A DNA stretch of 64,000 nucleotides from assembly GCF_013403865.1 (NCBI RefSeq), contig NZ_JABFDK010000010.1:1-64000 (forward strand), written 5' to 3'. A program made the position numbers and the translations under genes. Source of the stretch: Winogradskyella costae. GTDB lineage: Bacteria > Bacteroidota > Bacteroidia > Flavobacteriales > Flavobacteriaceae. The notes below the pieces were generated by a model. It made no database searches, was not told where the DNA came from, and worked only from the letters and a program-made list of their open reading frames with translations. The first letter of the stretch is position 1. Each line of letters starts with the position of its first letter. This document shows, one piece after another, positions 30,387 through 39,459 of this stretch.

Positions 30387-32108
30387 TTATTGTTTCTTAA
30401 AACTGTAAAGACTAAGGACATCATATAATTCATTAACATCTAAAGGTTTGCTTAGATATCCATTCATTTTATACCGCTTTGTTTTATCTCTAACTTCGGA
30501 CTCAGCAAAAGCTGTTAATGCAACAATTGGAATCGTAGATTTAACGTCATCTGACATTTTTCTGATTCTCATTGTTGTTTCGTAACCACATAAAATAGGC
30601 ATTTGTAAATCCATTAAGATTAAATCGAAATCTTCATTTATATATATGTCTAAAAGTTCCTGTCCATTTTTAGCTATAGTATAATCCACTTTCCATTTTT
30701 TAAACAGTTTTTTAAGTAATAATGCATTGAGATTGTTGTCTTCTGCGACCAATACTTTTATATCAATTGGTTCTGTTTTAGACACATAATTGTGCCCATC
30801 AACTAATTTTACTTTAGAGTGCTTGTATGAAATTTCAAACCAGAATTTAGCCCCTCTTCCCTCTTCACTTTCTATGTGTAAATTACTACCATGAATTTTT
30901 ATAAGTTCCTTACTAATATATAACCCTAAACCAGAACCGCCATAAAGCGCAGATGTATTATCATTGGCCTGAACAAAACTTTTAAATATATCTTTTTGCT
31001 TATTATACGAAACTCCAATTCCCGTATCTATAATACTAAAACGTATTTTAGTTTTATTTGAAACAGTTTCAACTACCTCTACTTTAAATACAACACCACC
31101 TTCATCTGTGAATTTAAAAGCATTACTTAATAAATTTCTTAAAACTTGTGATAATTTCAGACTATCTCCTTTTAAAACTAAAGGAATGTTACTATCAATA
31201 ATGGTATCGAAATTGAGTTTCTTTTTTGTTGCTGTTTGCTTAAAGTGTAGTTGGATATTCTGAATAAATTCTGGAAGATTAAAATCTTTTTCAATAAGTT
31301 TTATTTCATCTGACTTAAATCTATTGAGATCTAGCAGATCATTAATTAATTCTAATAAATGTTCACCAGAATATTTTAATATTTGCAAATTCTCTAATTG
31401 TTCTGGTAAGTAATTCTCTAACAATAAGATATCAGACATACCAATTACAGCATTTAAAGGCGTCCTTATTTCGTGAGACATTGTAGACACAAATTCATCT
31501 TTTGTTTTATTAGCCTCACTTAACTCTAGTTCAATTTCTTTTAACTGAGTTACATCTGTCATAGTACCTATAGTGCCATTATACGCACCATTTGTATCGC
31601 TAAAAATGACTAATCGTAATTGAATCCAAATTTTTTCACCTGTGGATTTATTAAAACAAAATAAAGAGTTATAGTCATTCTCTTTTCCTCTTAAAAATTT
31701 CGAAATTTTAACTTGTTCTTTTTTATTAATTCCTATTGATAAATCTCTATAGTTCTTACCCAATACATCTTTAATAGGTATACCAATTAAATCTTCCCAC
31801 GCTTTGTTTAGATATATAAAATTCCCATCCATATCTGTTTTAAAGATGACACCTTCAATAGTATTTACAATGGCATTTAAATTAGTCTCTACACTATTAA
31901 CTTTAGATTTTAAAGCTAGATTGGCTCTGTAAAGTTCGTTAGAGCTTTGTTCAAAAATGATTTCATGATGTTTTACATCATCATCAAAACTTTTATAAGC
32001 TTCATTAACGACTTCAAAAAAGTCTTTAAACTTTCCTAAATCTGCTTCTTCAAAGCCTGCTTTGCGAATTTGTCTTCGTAATAATCTGTGCATGTTAGAA
32101 TTTATCAT
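30387..32108 (-). CDS. Hybrid sensor histidine kinase with PAS and receiver domains
   Basis: The 573-residue cytoplasmic protein has a coiled N-terminal part, a PAS domain (about 75-190), a HisKA domain with phospho-acceptor H212 (FVSTMSHEIRTPLNAV), an ATPase domain (N329 in LLSNAFKF, DTGIG at 361-365, GSGLGL at 391-396) and a C-terminal receiver domain with acceptor D500 (LILMDLQMP). It has no membrane segment, so its signal is internal. Its ATG overlaps the stop of the FIST gene (ATGA at 32108-32105), so the two are translationally coupled and FIST is probably its input partner. Confidence 0.95.
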   Translation of the reverse strand: MINSNMHRLLRRQIRKAGFEEADLGKFKDFFEVVNEAYKSFDDDVKHHEIIFEQSSNELYRANLALKSKVNSVETNLNAIVNTIEGVIFKTDMDGNFIYLNKAWEDLIGIPIKDVLGKNYRDLSIGINKKEQVKISKFLRGKENDYNSLFCFNKSTGEKIWIQLRLVIFSDTNGAYNGTIGTMTDVTQLKEIELELSEANKTKDEFVSTMSHEIRTPLNAVIGMSDILLLENYLPEQLENLQILKYSGEHLLELINDLLDLNRFKSDEIKLIEKDFNLPEFIQNIQLHFKQTATKKKLNFDTIIDSNIPLVLKGDSLKLSQVLRNLLSNAFKFTDEGGVVFKVEVVETVSNKTKIRFSIIDTGIGVSYNKQKDIFKSFVQANDNTSALYGGSGLGLYISKELIKIHGSNLHIESEEGRGAKFWFEISYKHSKVKLVDGHNYVSKTEPIDIKVLVAEDNNLNALLLKKLFKKWKVDYTIAKNGQELLDIYINEDFDLILMDLQMPILCGYETTMRIRKMSDDVKSTIPIVALTAFAESEVRDKTKRYKMNGYLSKPLDVNELYDVLSLYSFKKQ

Positions 32109-33229
32109 TCTGATAATGTCGTAATTGTCATTGTTTGATTATGAAGCTCACAAGGTGAATGCAGCCCAAATGGGGCAATTTCTCCATAAGAATAAAAACC
32201 TGTAATTTTAGAATCTTTACCTATTACATCTCTAACAACCTCGACTTCTTCTTCTATCAGTTGTTTTAGCACCAATCTGCGACCAATACAACTAATTAAT
32301 ATTGCCAATTTCGTATCTTGCTTTGTAACTTCTAATGCTTTTTTTGCAGAATCTTCTGCGCCACCTATAAGCCGATCAACGTTTGCTTTCATTAAGCGTA
32401 CATAAGAGCCTTCGGGTATATTACCTGCAAAAGTTAAACTTTGTTCTTCTTCATTAATGCCTAAAATAGTTCTTACAACAGGTGCATCTGTTTCATTTAC
32501 ACGCATACTTAAAGGAAATAATAAGCCTGAACTGGGTAGCTTTGTTGCATTACTTCCTAAAAAAGATTTATATAATTCTAGTGCTGGTAAGCCATCTAAT
32601 TCATATAATACGTTTTTTTTAGATCTACTGACTAAGCGATCAATGCCGAAACTGTCCCATCCGCCTTTAGAGCTATAACCAATTTTTAACTGGTCTCCAT
32701 AAAACCCTAACCCTACAATTATCTTATCCGTTATAGTGCTATTTGCTATTACAAACGTTTCGCTAAAATCGGCACCATCTGCCGCTAAACCACCAGTAAT
32801 ACTGACTTCTGACAAAACACTTTTTAAGCCTTCAACTAATTCAGCACCATTAACATTTAAGCCATCACTAAATACCAAAACATGTTTAAGATTCTCTGTA
32901 TTAAGTTTTTTTGCGAGAGCAGCAGCGGCTTCATAACTCTTGTCCATGCTATCAACGCCAACTTTTACTAATCTATGATTTGTCTTTTCAAGTTCAATTG
33001 CTGTAAGTGAGACAGAATTATCAGATACATTTGTATTAGATATTTCTCCAGCTGTAGAGCAGCCTACAATTGTAGCTTCAGGATAAAGTTTAATTAATTT
33101 ATTTACCAAATCATTCTTAGGAACAAATAAGGGCGATACAAATAATAAGAAAATAGTAGGTGCAATCTTAATATTATTTACCTCGTCATTCCATGTAGAA
33201 TCGTTTAAGGATAGTTGTTCTACTTTCAT
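32105..33229 (-). CDS. FIST sensory domain protein
   Basis: The 374-residue protein has the FIST_N/FIST_C layout: an N-terminal half with IAPTIFLLFVSP, VGCSTAGEI and TGGLAADGADF, and a C-terminal half with ILISCIGRRLVL and ITGFYSYGEIAPFG. FIST domains are thought to bind small ligands, possibly amino acids, and pass the signal to attached or partner kinases. Here the domain is a separate polypeptide whose stop codon overlaps the start of a hybrid kinase, which argues for a two-protein receptor. Confidence 0.9.
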   Translation of the reverse strand: MKVEQLSLNDSTWNDEVNNIKIAPTIFLLFVSPLFVPKNDLVNKLIKLYPEATIVGCSTAGEISNTNVSDNSVSLTAIELEKTNHRLVKVGVDSMDKSYEAAAALAKKLNTENLKHVLVFSDGLNVNGAELVEGLKSVLSEVSITGGLAADGADFSETFVIANSTITDKIIVGLGFYGDQLKIGYSSKGGWDSFGIDRLVSRSKKNVLYELDGLPALELYKSFLGSNATKLPSSGLLFPLSMRVNETDAPVVRTILGINEEEQSLTFAGNIPEGSYVRLMKANVDRLIGGAEDSAKKALEVTKQDTKLAILISCIGRRLVLKQLIEEEVEVVRDVIGKDSKITGFYSYGEIAPFGLHSPCELHNQTMTITTLSE

Positions 33230-33556
33230 GTTATATTAGGGCTAATTTCAAAAACACTTTGTCGATAAAAAATGCTCTTTAGCCAATATATAATAAATTA
33301 TTGATACTTTCTAAAATCTATGATGAATACATCACATATTTAATATTTATGAGAAATTAATCTAATTAATTTTACAAATATTTACTAGAGGTGTCTAAAT
33401 ATTAAGATTTTAAATATTGCATAAAGTGCTTGAATTTCTTTCTTTAACCTTATTTATAGCCACAACGAACCGTTCATGAACTATTTAATTAATTAAAATT
33501 TAAAACAAAAAAGTCCTCATGTATTTACGTCTAAAAAAACTTAGCGTTACATCTTT
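33230..33556. other. Intergenic region with no recognised element
   Basis: An AT-rich 327-bp gap between the FIST gene start and the end of the methyltransferase gene. It presumably contains the FIST-kinase promoter, but I see no clear TAnnTTTG site, no convincing hairpin and no small open frame with coding character. Confidence 0.5.
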
Positions 33557-34624
33557 TTACTTAACATGAGTGAGTACCCACAACTGAACCTCTTCCGTTT
33601 TTCGATAATGAGAATCGCGAGTTGTTTTGTTCGATGCTTTTTTAACGTTTTTTGTATAACATTTTTCTAACTGAAAGCGCCCGCCTACTGCTATTTCTCG
33701 TTCAATAGGATTTAATTTAGAGAAGCCAGTTATTTCTGCTAAATTAGAAAAGATGAGTACCAGCTTACCGTCTGGCAATAGCATTTCTTTTGCTGCCTCA
33801 AAGAAGTTTGAAAATAAGGGGTCATTATAATAAATAGCTTCATCTAAATTATTTGAATCTCTTGTTTCTGCCAACCAAGGCGGATTAAAAACAATTAATT
33901 CTGTTTTATTTTTCCACTTACCAAAAAGAGATCCAAAATCTAACTCTATTTTTCGAGAGAGTTTGGTATCTCTCATCATTTCAGCTAAACCAATTATAGC
34001 ATTCGGATTTGTATCTGTTGCAAAAACCTTTTGAAAACCGTGTTTAATCATTTGTAATGCTAAAACACCGCTACCAACACCAACATCCACCGCTGTTTTT
34101 TTTGGGCCACCGTAACGTTTTAACCAATTATCAAACAATTCTAAATGCTCAAAGCGTGTTGGAAAATAGGTGCCATAATACGGATGAATTTTATTTCGTA
34201 ATCCTGGTATTGAAATGCCATTTATGTACCATTGCCATGCACTGTTTAAACCTTGCACTTGCGGGAGTGTTAATAAAAAATCACTAGTTTCTGGATACAA
34301 TTTCTTAAGCCAGCCTATAACTGGTGCCTTTTTTGCTACTATTTTATGGTTTTCAATTTCTACAATAATAAGGTTTGAAAGTTTATGGTAAACAGCTCTA
34401 AACGCACGTTGTTCTTTAAACGAAGTATTGGGCAAGGTTCGGGTGAGATGCTCTTGCAAACCATTAAGTAGTACGGATCCATTATTATAAAACTCAGTAA
34501 TTAAAACAGGGCTTCCAGCTTCTAGTACATTTATTATGTTTTTAATATCTTCTCCTCTATTATATATAGTGACATCTTTAAGTGCTAAAAATGGATTTGG
34601 TTTATTTACTTTAAGATCCGTCAT
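33557..34624 (-). CDS. Class I SAM-dependent methyltransferase (N5-glutamine/RsmC-like type)
   Basis: The 355-residue protein has a SAM-binding motif VDVGVGSGVLALQM and the catalytic-loop motif NPPW typical of methyltransferases acting on glutamine or nucleic-acid amino groups. An N-terminal domain of about 160 residues precedes it. Its substrate is unknown. The frame runs upstream to a TTG at 34672, but ATG 34624 (MTDLKVNKPNP) is favoured, since a TATTTTTG box at 34685-34692 would place the transcript start near 34679 and leave a normal leader. Confidence 0.8.
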   Translation of the reverse strand: MTDLKVNKPNPFLALKDVTIYNRGEDIKNIINVLEAGSPVLITEFYNNGSVLLNGLQEHLTRTLPNTSFKEQRAFRAVYHKLSNLIIVEIENHKIVAKKAPVIGWLKKLYPETSDFLLTLPQVQGLNSAWQWYINGISIPGLRNKIHPYYGTYFPTRFEHLELFDNWLKRYGGPKKTAVDVGVGSGVLALQMIKHGFQKVFATDTNPNAIIGLAEMMRDTKLSRKIELDFGSLFGKWKNKTELIVFNPPWLAETRDSNNLDEAIYYNDPLFSNFFEAAKEMLLPDGKLVLIFSNLAEITGFSKLNPIEREIAVGGRFQLEKCYTKNVKKASNKTTRDSHYRKTEEVQLWVLTHVK

Positions 34625-34684
34625 AATAGTAGGTTTCCCTTTTTGGTGAAGGTAGGCAAATGCTTCTGCCAACTATGATGAATT

Positions 34685-34692
34685 CAAAAATA
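34685..34692 (-). promoter_or_regulatory. Candidate -7 box for the methyltransferase gene
   Basis: The minus strand reads TATTTTTG (TAnnTTTG form), about 60 bases before ATG 34624. No matching -33 element is seen at the right distance. Confidence 0.35.
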
Positions 34693-34767
34693 ATTGAAGT
34701 AAAACTATTTGTTATTTCACTGATATCAAATCAATTGGGAATTAGTGGGGCTTTTAAAATACTGGAA

Positions 34768-34807
34768 ATAAAAAAAATCCTGATAATTACATCAGGATTT
34801 TTTTTTA
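34768..34807. terminator. Bidirectional terminator after the CBS-like gene
   Basis: AAATCCTGAT (34775-34784) pairs with ATCAGGATTT (34791-34800) around AATTAC, with an A run before and a T run after. It serves the minus-strand gene ending at 34840. Confidence 0.85.
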
Positions 34808-34839
34808 TGAGGTGAAATTCATGTATTAGCAGGAATTTG

Positions 34840-35820
34840 TTAATCAATATACCCCCTCTTACGCATCCAATCGTCATTAAACATTTTACCAACATAACGA
34901 CTGCCATGATCATGAAATAAAACAACAACCACATCGTCTGGTTTAAAATGCTCTTTTAACTGCAAGACTCCTTTAATGGCAGAACCTGCAGAGTTCCCTA
35001 AAAACATTCCTTCTTCTTTGGCCAAGCGCTGCGTGTAAACACAAGCATCTTTATCTGTTACTTTAGTAAACCCATCAATAAGACTAAAATCTACATTCTT
35101 AGGTAAGATGTCTTCACCAATACCTTCGGTAACGTAAGGATAAATTTCTTTTTCATCGAATATTCCAGTTTCGTGATATTTTTTAAATACAGAACCATAA
35201 GTATCTACTCCCCAAACTTTAATATTCGGGTTTTGCTCTTTTAAGTATTTTCCAACACCTGAAATCGTACCGCCTGTACCCACTCCAACCACAAAATGCG
35301 TGATTTTACCGTCGGTTTGTTTCCAAATTTCTGGACCTGTACTTTCGTAATGTGCTTTGGTATTACTGGGGTTATCGTATTGGTTAACATACCAAGAATT
35401 TGGTGTTTCTTCTCCTAAACGTTTTGATACCGAATAATAACTACGAGGATCAGTTGGTTCTACATCTGTTGGACAAACAATAACTTCTGCACCTACAGCA
35501 CGCATAATATCTACTTTTTCTTTAGATTGTTTATCTGCCATTACAAAAATACATTTGTAACCTTTTACAATGGCAGCCAATGCTAATCCCATTCCGGTGT
35601 TTCCAGATGTTCCTTCAATGATTGTTCCACCAGGCTTTAATCGTCCATCAGCTTCAGCATCTTCTATCATCTGTAAAGCCATTCGGTCTTTTACTGAATT
35701 CCCTGGGTTAAAAGTCTCGTATTTAGCAAGTACCAAACAAGGTAAATCCTCTACTAGTTTATTCATCTTCACTAGAGGTGTATTTCCTATTGTACCTAAT
35801 ATATTTTCTACGTAATCCAT
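34840..35820 (-). CDS. PLP-dependent cysteine synthase/cystathionine beta-synthase-like enzyme
   Basis: The 326-residue fold-type II PLP enzyme has the Schiff-base lysine K44 in NPGNSVKDR, the substrate loop TSGNTG at 71-76 and the phosphate loop GTGGTISG at 181-188. Its C-terminal motif HDHGSRYVGKMFNDDWM resembles the end of cystathionine beta-synthase cores more than O-acetylserine sulfhydrylases. It has no regulatory CBS-domain pair. It could make cysteine from O-acetylserine or cystathionine from homocysteine and serine; sequence alone does not decide. It has its own promoter box and terminator. Confidence 0.85.
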   Translation of the reverse strand: MDYVENILGTIGNTPLVKMNKLVEDLPCLVLAKYETFNPGNSVKDRMALQMIEDAEADGRLKPGGTIIEGTSGNTGMGLALAAIVKGYKCIFVMADKQSKEKVDIMRAVGAEVIVCPTDVEPTDPRSYYSVSKRLGEETPNSWYVNQYDNPSNTKAHYESTGPEIWKQTDGKITHFVVGVGTGGTISGVGKYLKEQNPNIKVWGVDTYGSVFKKYHETGIFDEKEIYPYVTEGIGEDILPKNVDFSLIDGFTKVTDKDACVYTQRLAKEEGMFLGNSAGSAIKGVLQLKEHFKPDDVVVVLFHDHGSRYVGKMFNDDWMRKRGYID

Positions 35821-35837
35821 AATTTTATTTTGCGGAG

Positions 35838-35845
35838 CAAAGTTA
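35838..35845 (-). promoter_or_regulatory. Candidate -7 box for the CBS-like gene
   Basis: The minus strand reads TAACTTTG (TAnnTTTG form), 17 bases before ATG 35820. Confidence 0.5.
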
Positions 35846-35883
35846 CGTTAAATGTTGTGTTATAAAAATCCAAAAAAAGTTAA

Positions 35884-36075
35884 ATTCCATTAATCAAAAA
35901 CTGTTACATTAAGTTTCAAAAAGAAATTACAGAGGTGCATGGAGAAATTGATTTTAAACGATACGCTGAATATTTCAAATTAAAACATTCTTACGAAGAC
36001 GATAAGGCTCCAAGTTGAAATGGAAAAGTAAATATTAAATCTAATGTGGCGACTGAGGAATTTCCTCTTTATTAA
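35884..36075 (+). pseudogene. Possible gene remnant with an in-frame stop
   Basis: On the plus strand one frame reads KFQKEITEVHGEIDFKRYA, YFKLKHSYEDDKAPS, then TGA at 36016-36018, then NGKVNIKSNVATEEFPLY and a TAA at 36073. The charged, protein-like text on both sides of one stop suggests a decayed coding region, with the TGA possibly derived from TGG. No start codon or family match is seen. It ends against the permease gene of the opposite strand. Confidence 0.3.
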
Positions 36076-37304
36076 TCAAATCGAATCGCTTTTACAGGCG
36101 AGATTTTTGAAATAATCACCGAAGGGATTAAGAGCATTAGTAAACATGCGACAAATGTGCCTATATTTAGTAGAATTATATAATCCCAACTGATATAAAC
36201 CGGAGCGTTATTTACATAATAGGTGTCCGGATTTAATGGAAATAATTTGAAGTACTTCTGCGCAAACAACAAGCCTAAGCCTATCGTATTTCCCCATAGT
36301 AAACCTAAACCAATTAAGTAAGATGCATTATAAAGAAATACTTTTCTAATCGTCCAATTAGAACTTCCTAAGGCTTTTAAAATGCCTATCATCTGGGTAC
36401 GTTCTAAAATTAATACGAGTAATGCAGTAATCATGTTAATACCAGCTACAATAATCATAATAGCGATAATACCATATGTATTGTTATCAAAGATCTTAAT
36501 CCATTCAAAAATTGTATAATATTTTCTAGTTATAGACGTGGCATTCATTAAGGAAGGAATCTCTTTAAAGATATCAACCGTTTTTTCTTCAATCTGGGAA
36601 AAGTCATCTATAAAAACTTCAAAGCTTCCTATTTGGTCAGATTCCCATTTATTGATGCGTTGAATATGTCTTAAATCTGCAATGCAAAACTTTTCATCGA
36701 GCTCTTGAAAACCAGAATTATATATGCCTACAATTTCATAGTTAATAATACGTGGTCTATCATTTAATGGATTGCCGAATAAGGTCTGAAATTTATCACC
36801 AACGCTAAAGCCTAGACGATTGGCTAAATAGTTAGAAATTAAAATTTCTTGGTTTATTTCTTTTGTAAAATCGGGGAGTCGGCCTTCAACTAAAAATTCT
36901 TTAAAATAGTCCCAATTATAATCGGATCCTACTCCTTTTACAACCACACCTTCAAAATCGGTTTCGGTTCTAATAACAGCAAACTTCTGAGCAACACCTT
37001 GTATATGCTTAACCCCTTCTACAGCCGTAAAATCTGGATAAAAATCTTGATTTATGGAAATTGCTACTTGTGATTCGTCTGAAGCATTAGAATCATAATT
37101 TGTAATTTCTATATGACCGTTAAATGCTACAACTTTATCTCTAATCTTTTGTTGCAAACCAATACCTGTTGCAATAGCAATGAGCATTACAATAATTCCA
37201 ATAGCAATTGCTGCGATACCAATTTTAATTATTGGTGCCGAAACACTACTTTTATACGTTTTATTGCCAATTATACGTTTAGCTATAAATAACTCGAAAT
37301 TCAC
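36072..37304 (-). CDS. FtsX-type ABC transporter permease (LolC/LolE-like)
   Basis: The 410-residue protein has one N-terminal transmembrane helix (IGIAAIAIGIIVMLIAIATG), a large periplasmic domain (about 60-260) and three C-terminal helices, the layout of LolC/LolE subunits that release lipoproteins from the inner membrane. The segment TQMIGILKALGSSNWTIRKV is the FtsX-family coupling region. The ATPase partner is not adjacent. The only fitting start is GTG at 37304; the divergent NamZ-like gene begins 8 bases away. Confidence 0.87.
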   Translation of the reverse strand: MNFELFIAKRIIGNKTYKSSVSAPIIKIGIAAIAIGIIVMLIAIATGIGLQQKIRDKVVAFNGHIEITNYDSNASDESQVAISINQDFYPDFTAVEGVKHIQGVAQKFAVIRTETDFEGVVVKGVGSDYNWDYFKEFLVEGRLPDFTKEINQEILISNYLANRLGFSVGDKFQTLFGNPLNDRPRIINYEIVGIYNSGFQELDEKFCIADLRHIQRINKWESDQIGSFEVFIDDFSQIEEKTVDIFKEIPSLMNATSITRKYYTIFEWIKIFDNNTYGIIAIMIIVAGINMITALLVLILERTQMIGILKALGSSNWTIRKVFLYNASYLIGLGLLWGNTIGLGLLFAQKYFKLFPLNPDTYYVNNAPVYISWDYIILLNIGTFVACLLMLLIPSVIISKISPVKAIRFD

Positions 37305-37312
37305 TCTTAGAT

Positions 37313-38590
37313 ATGCTTTTAAAGGTTTTCAAAAATACAGTTTTATTCTCTATAATTATTGGGATTTCCCTTGTAACATTTTCATGCGGAAATAGTGTAA
37401 AGCGAGACGTTGAAAGCTCTGCTCTAAAAGACTTAGCAGATAACGATATTTCTACTCCTTATATGGTAAACAACGAAGTTGATAAACCAATTATTGTTGG
37501 AGCCAACAGAACATCAACATATTTACCGCTATTAAAAGGAAAGCGTGTTGCTGTAGTTGCTAATCAGACGAGTGTCATTTTTAAAAACCAAGGCTATACT
37601 CATATTGTAGATTCCTTGTTGAGTTTAGATGTAGATATCAAAAAAGTATTTTCTCCAGAACATGGTTTTAGAGGGACTGCTGATGCTGGTGAATTAGTAA
37701 AAGATGGAAAAGACACCAAAACCGGCTTAGCCATTTATTCACTTCATGGTACACATAAAAAACCAACCAAAGCACAACTTGAAGGTTTAGATATCATGAT
37801 TTTTGATATTCAGGATGTTGGTGTTCGGTTTTACACTTACATTTCTACGTTACATTATATTATGGAAGCTTGTGCCGAACAAAATATTCCCGTTTTAATT
37901 TTAGATCGTCCAAACCCAAATGGTAATTATATTGACGGTCCTGTTTTAGAAAAAAAGCACAGTAGTTTTTTAGGCATGCATCCTATTCCTTTAGTACATG
38001 GTATGACCATTGGCGAATACGCCAAAATGATTAATGGTGAAGCGTGGTTAACTAATGAAGTGACTTGTGATATTACTATTATTGAAATGCAAAACTATAA
38101 TCATAATCGTACTTATAGCTTAGCTTTAAGACCGTCTCCAAATTTACCGAACGACCAATCTATTGAGCTATATCCGAGTTTAGGTTTGTTTGAAGGCACC
38201 AATATTAATGCTGGTAGAGGCACAGAATTTCAGTTTCAACGCTATGGTGCTCCGTTTTTAAATAAGAGTCATTATACGTTTAATTATACTCCGATTCCTA
38301 ATTTTGGGTCTAAACATCCAAAACATGAAAATGAAGTTTGTTATGGTGTTGATTTATCTAAAGTGAAAGCAGAGCGTCATTTTACTTTAAAATATATTAT
38401 GGATGCTTATCACAATGCTACCGATAAAACCAAAGTATTTAATACGGCTAATTTTACTACGCATGCAGGAACGGCCAAATTGCAAAAACAGATTGAAGCT
38501 GGTCTAACTGAAGCTGAAATTAAAGCGACGTGGAAAGATGATTTAGACGCATACAAGAATGTACGTCGTCAGTATTTACTCTATAAATAA
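37313..38590 (+). CDS. NamZ-like (DUF1343) exo-beta-N-acetylmuramidase family lipoprotein
   Basis: The 425-residue protein starts with a lipoprotein signal (hydrophobic stretch, then FSCGN, with Cys about residue 25). The rest matches the DUF1343/NamZ family: GKRVAVVANQTSV, FSPEHGFRG, FDIQDVGVRFYTYISTL, LDRPNPNG and ELYPSLGLFEGTN. Known members cleave N-acetylmuramic acid from the non-reducing end of peptidoglycan fragments, so a role in murein recycling at the envelope is inferred. Its start lies only 8 bases from the start of the divergent permease gene. Confidence 0.9.
   Translation: MLLKVFKNTVLFSIIIGISLVTFSCGNSVKRDVESSALKDLADNDISTPYMVNNEVDKPIIVGANRTSTYLPLLKGKRVAVVANQTSVIFKNQGYTHIVDSLLSLDVDIKKVFSPEHGFRGTADAGELVKDGKDTKTGLAIYSLHGTHKKPTKAQLEGLDIMIFDIQDVGVRFYTYISTLHYIMEACAEQNIPVLILDRPNPNGNYIDGPVLEKKHSSFLGMHPIPLVHGMTIGEYAKMINGEAWLTNEVTCDITIIEMQNYNHNRTYSLALRPSPNLPNDQSIELYPSLGLFEGTNINAGRGTEFQFQRYGAPFLNKSHYTFNYTPIPNFGSKHPKHENEVCYGVDLSKVKAERHFTLKYIMDAYHNATDKTKVFNTANFTTHAGTAKLQKQIEAGLTEAEIKATWKDDLDAYKNVRRQYLLYK
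37330..37337 (-). promoter_or_regulatory. Candidate -7 box for the permease gene, inside the NamZ-like gene
   Basis: The minus strand reads TATTTTTG (TAnnTTTG form), 25 bases before the GTG start at 37304 and within the first codons of the divergent gene. No -33 match was found. Confidence 0.3.
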
Positions 38591-38592
38591 AT

Positions 38593-39459
38593 CTACTGTT
38601 TTAGTATTTCAATAAGCTGATCGGGATAGTCCGTAATAATACCATCTACAGCCCAAGACTGCATGAGTTTCATGTCTTCTGTTGCGTTAATTGTCCAAGG
38701 AATTACTTGAAACCCTTTAGCTTGATATGCTTTTACCGATTCTGCGGTCAATAGCTTAAAATATGGACTAATAATTTCTGGTTTAAAGGATAACTCTTCT
38801 AGTTTTACTTCGATTGTTTCGTAATCTTCTACTAATAAGGCGACCTCCATTTTTGGTGATTGCTTTTTAATTTCTTCAAGAATGACAACATCAAAAGACT
38901 GAAGATTTATACGACTAAGCATGTCATTTTTTTCAATTTCGTCTAAAACTAATTTCACGTAAGTTTTAGGCTGTGGGGTAAAAATGCCATAATATGACGT
39001 TTCAGATTTAATTTCAATATTAAACTTAACATCAGAATCTTTAGCTTTAACCAAATCAAAAACTTCCGACAACAAAGGCTTATAAGTTTTTAGTTTTTCT
39101 TGATTAGGATATGTGGGATGAAATTTTGAACCACAATCAAATTGTTTAATCTCATCATAATTCATGTGATATAAATTATAATCTTTTTCTGAGTTATCAG
39201 TCAGAACGTCTCCATCAGGATTTAGACATATAATTGGATTCATATAAGGTTCATGAGACACCACAACCTCATGATCTTTAGAAATCACAATGTCTAATTC
39301 CAAAGTATGCACTCCTAAATCAATAGCCTTTTCAAAAGCTGGCAACGAATTCTCTGGCAATAAACCTCTGCATCCTCGGTGACCTTGAATATCAATTTGC
39401 TTTTTAGAATTACCACTCATACATAGGATTATTAAAACTACAATTGGACTAATTTTCAT
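38593..39459 (-). CDS. Glycerophosphodiester phosphodiesterase family protein
   Basis: The 288-residue protein has a hydrophobic N-terminus (ISPIVVLIILCMSG) and a GDPD TIM-barrel core: IDIQGHRGCRGLLPENSL with the first catalytic His and Arg, then LELDIV and VVVSHEP with the metal-binding Glu/Asp and second His, and a C-terminal VDGIITDYPD. It should hydrolyse glycerophosphodiesters to glycerol-3-phosphate in the periplasm. An ATG at 39483 in the same frame is an alternative start. Either start overlaps the end of the desaturase gene, indicating coupling. It converges with the NamZ-like gene, 2 bases apart. Confidence 0.88.
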   Translation of the reverse strand: MKISPIVVLIILCMSGNSKKQIDIQGHRGCRGLLPENSLPAFEKAIDLGVHTLELDIVISKDHEVVVSHEPYMNPIICLNPDGDVLTDNSEKDYNLYHMNYDEIKQFDCGSKFHPTYPNQEKLKTYKPLLSEVFDLVKAKDSDVKFNIEIKSETSYYGIFTPQPKTYVKLVLDEIEKNDMLSRINLQSFDVVILEEIKKQSPKMEVALLVEDYETIEVKLEELSFKPEIISPYFKLLTAESVKAYQAKGFQVIPWTINATEDMKLMQSWAVDGIITDYPDQLIEILKQ

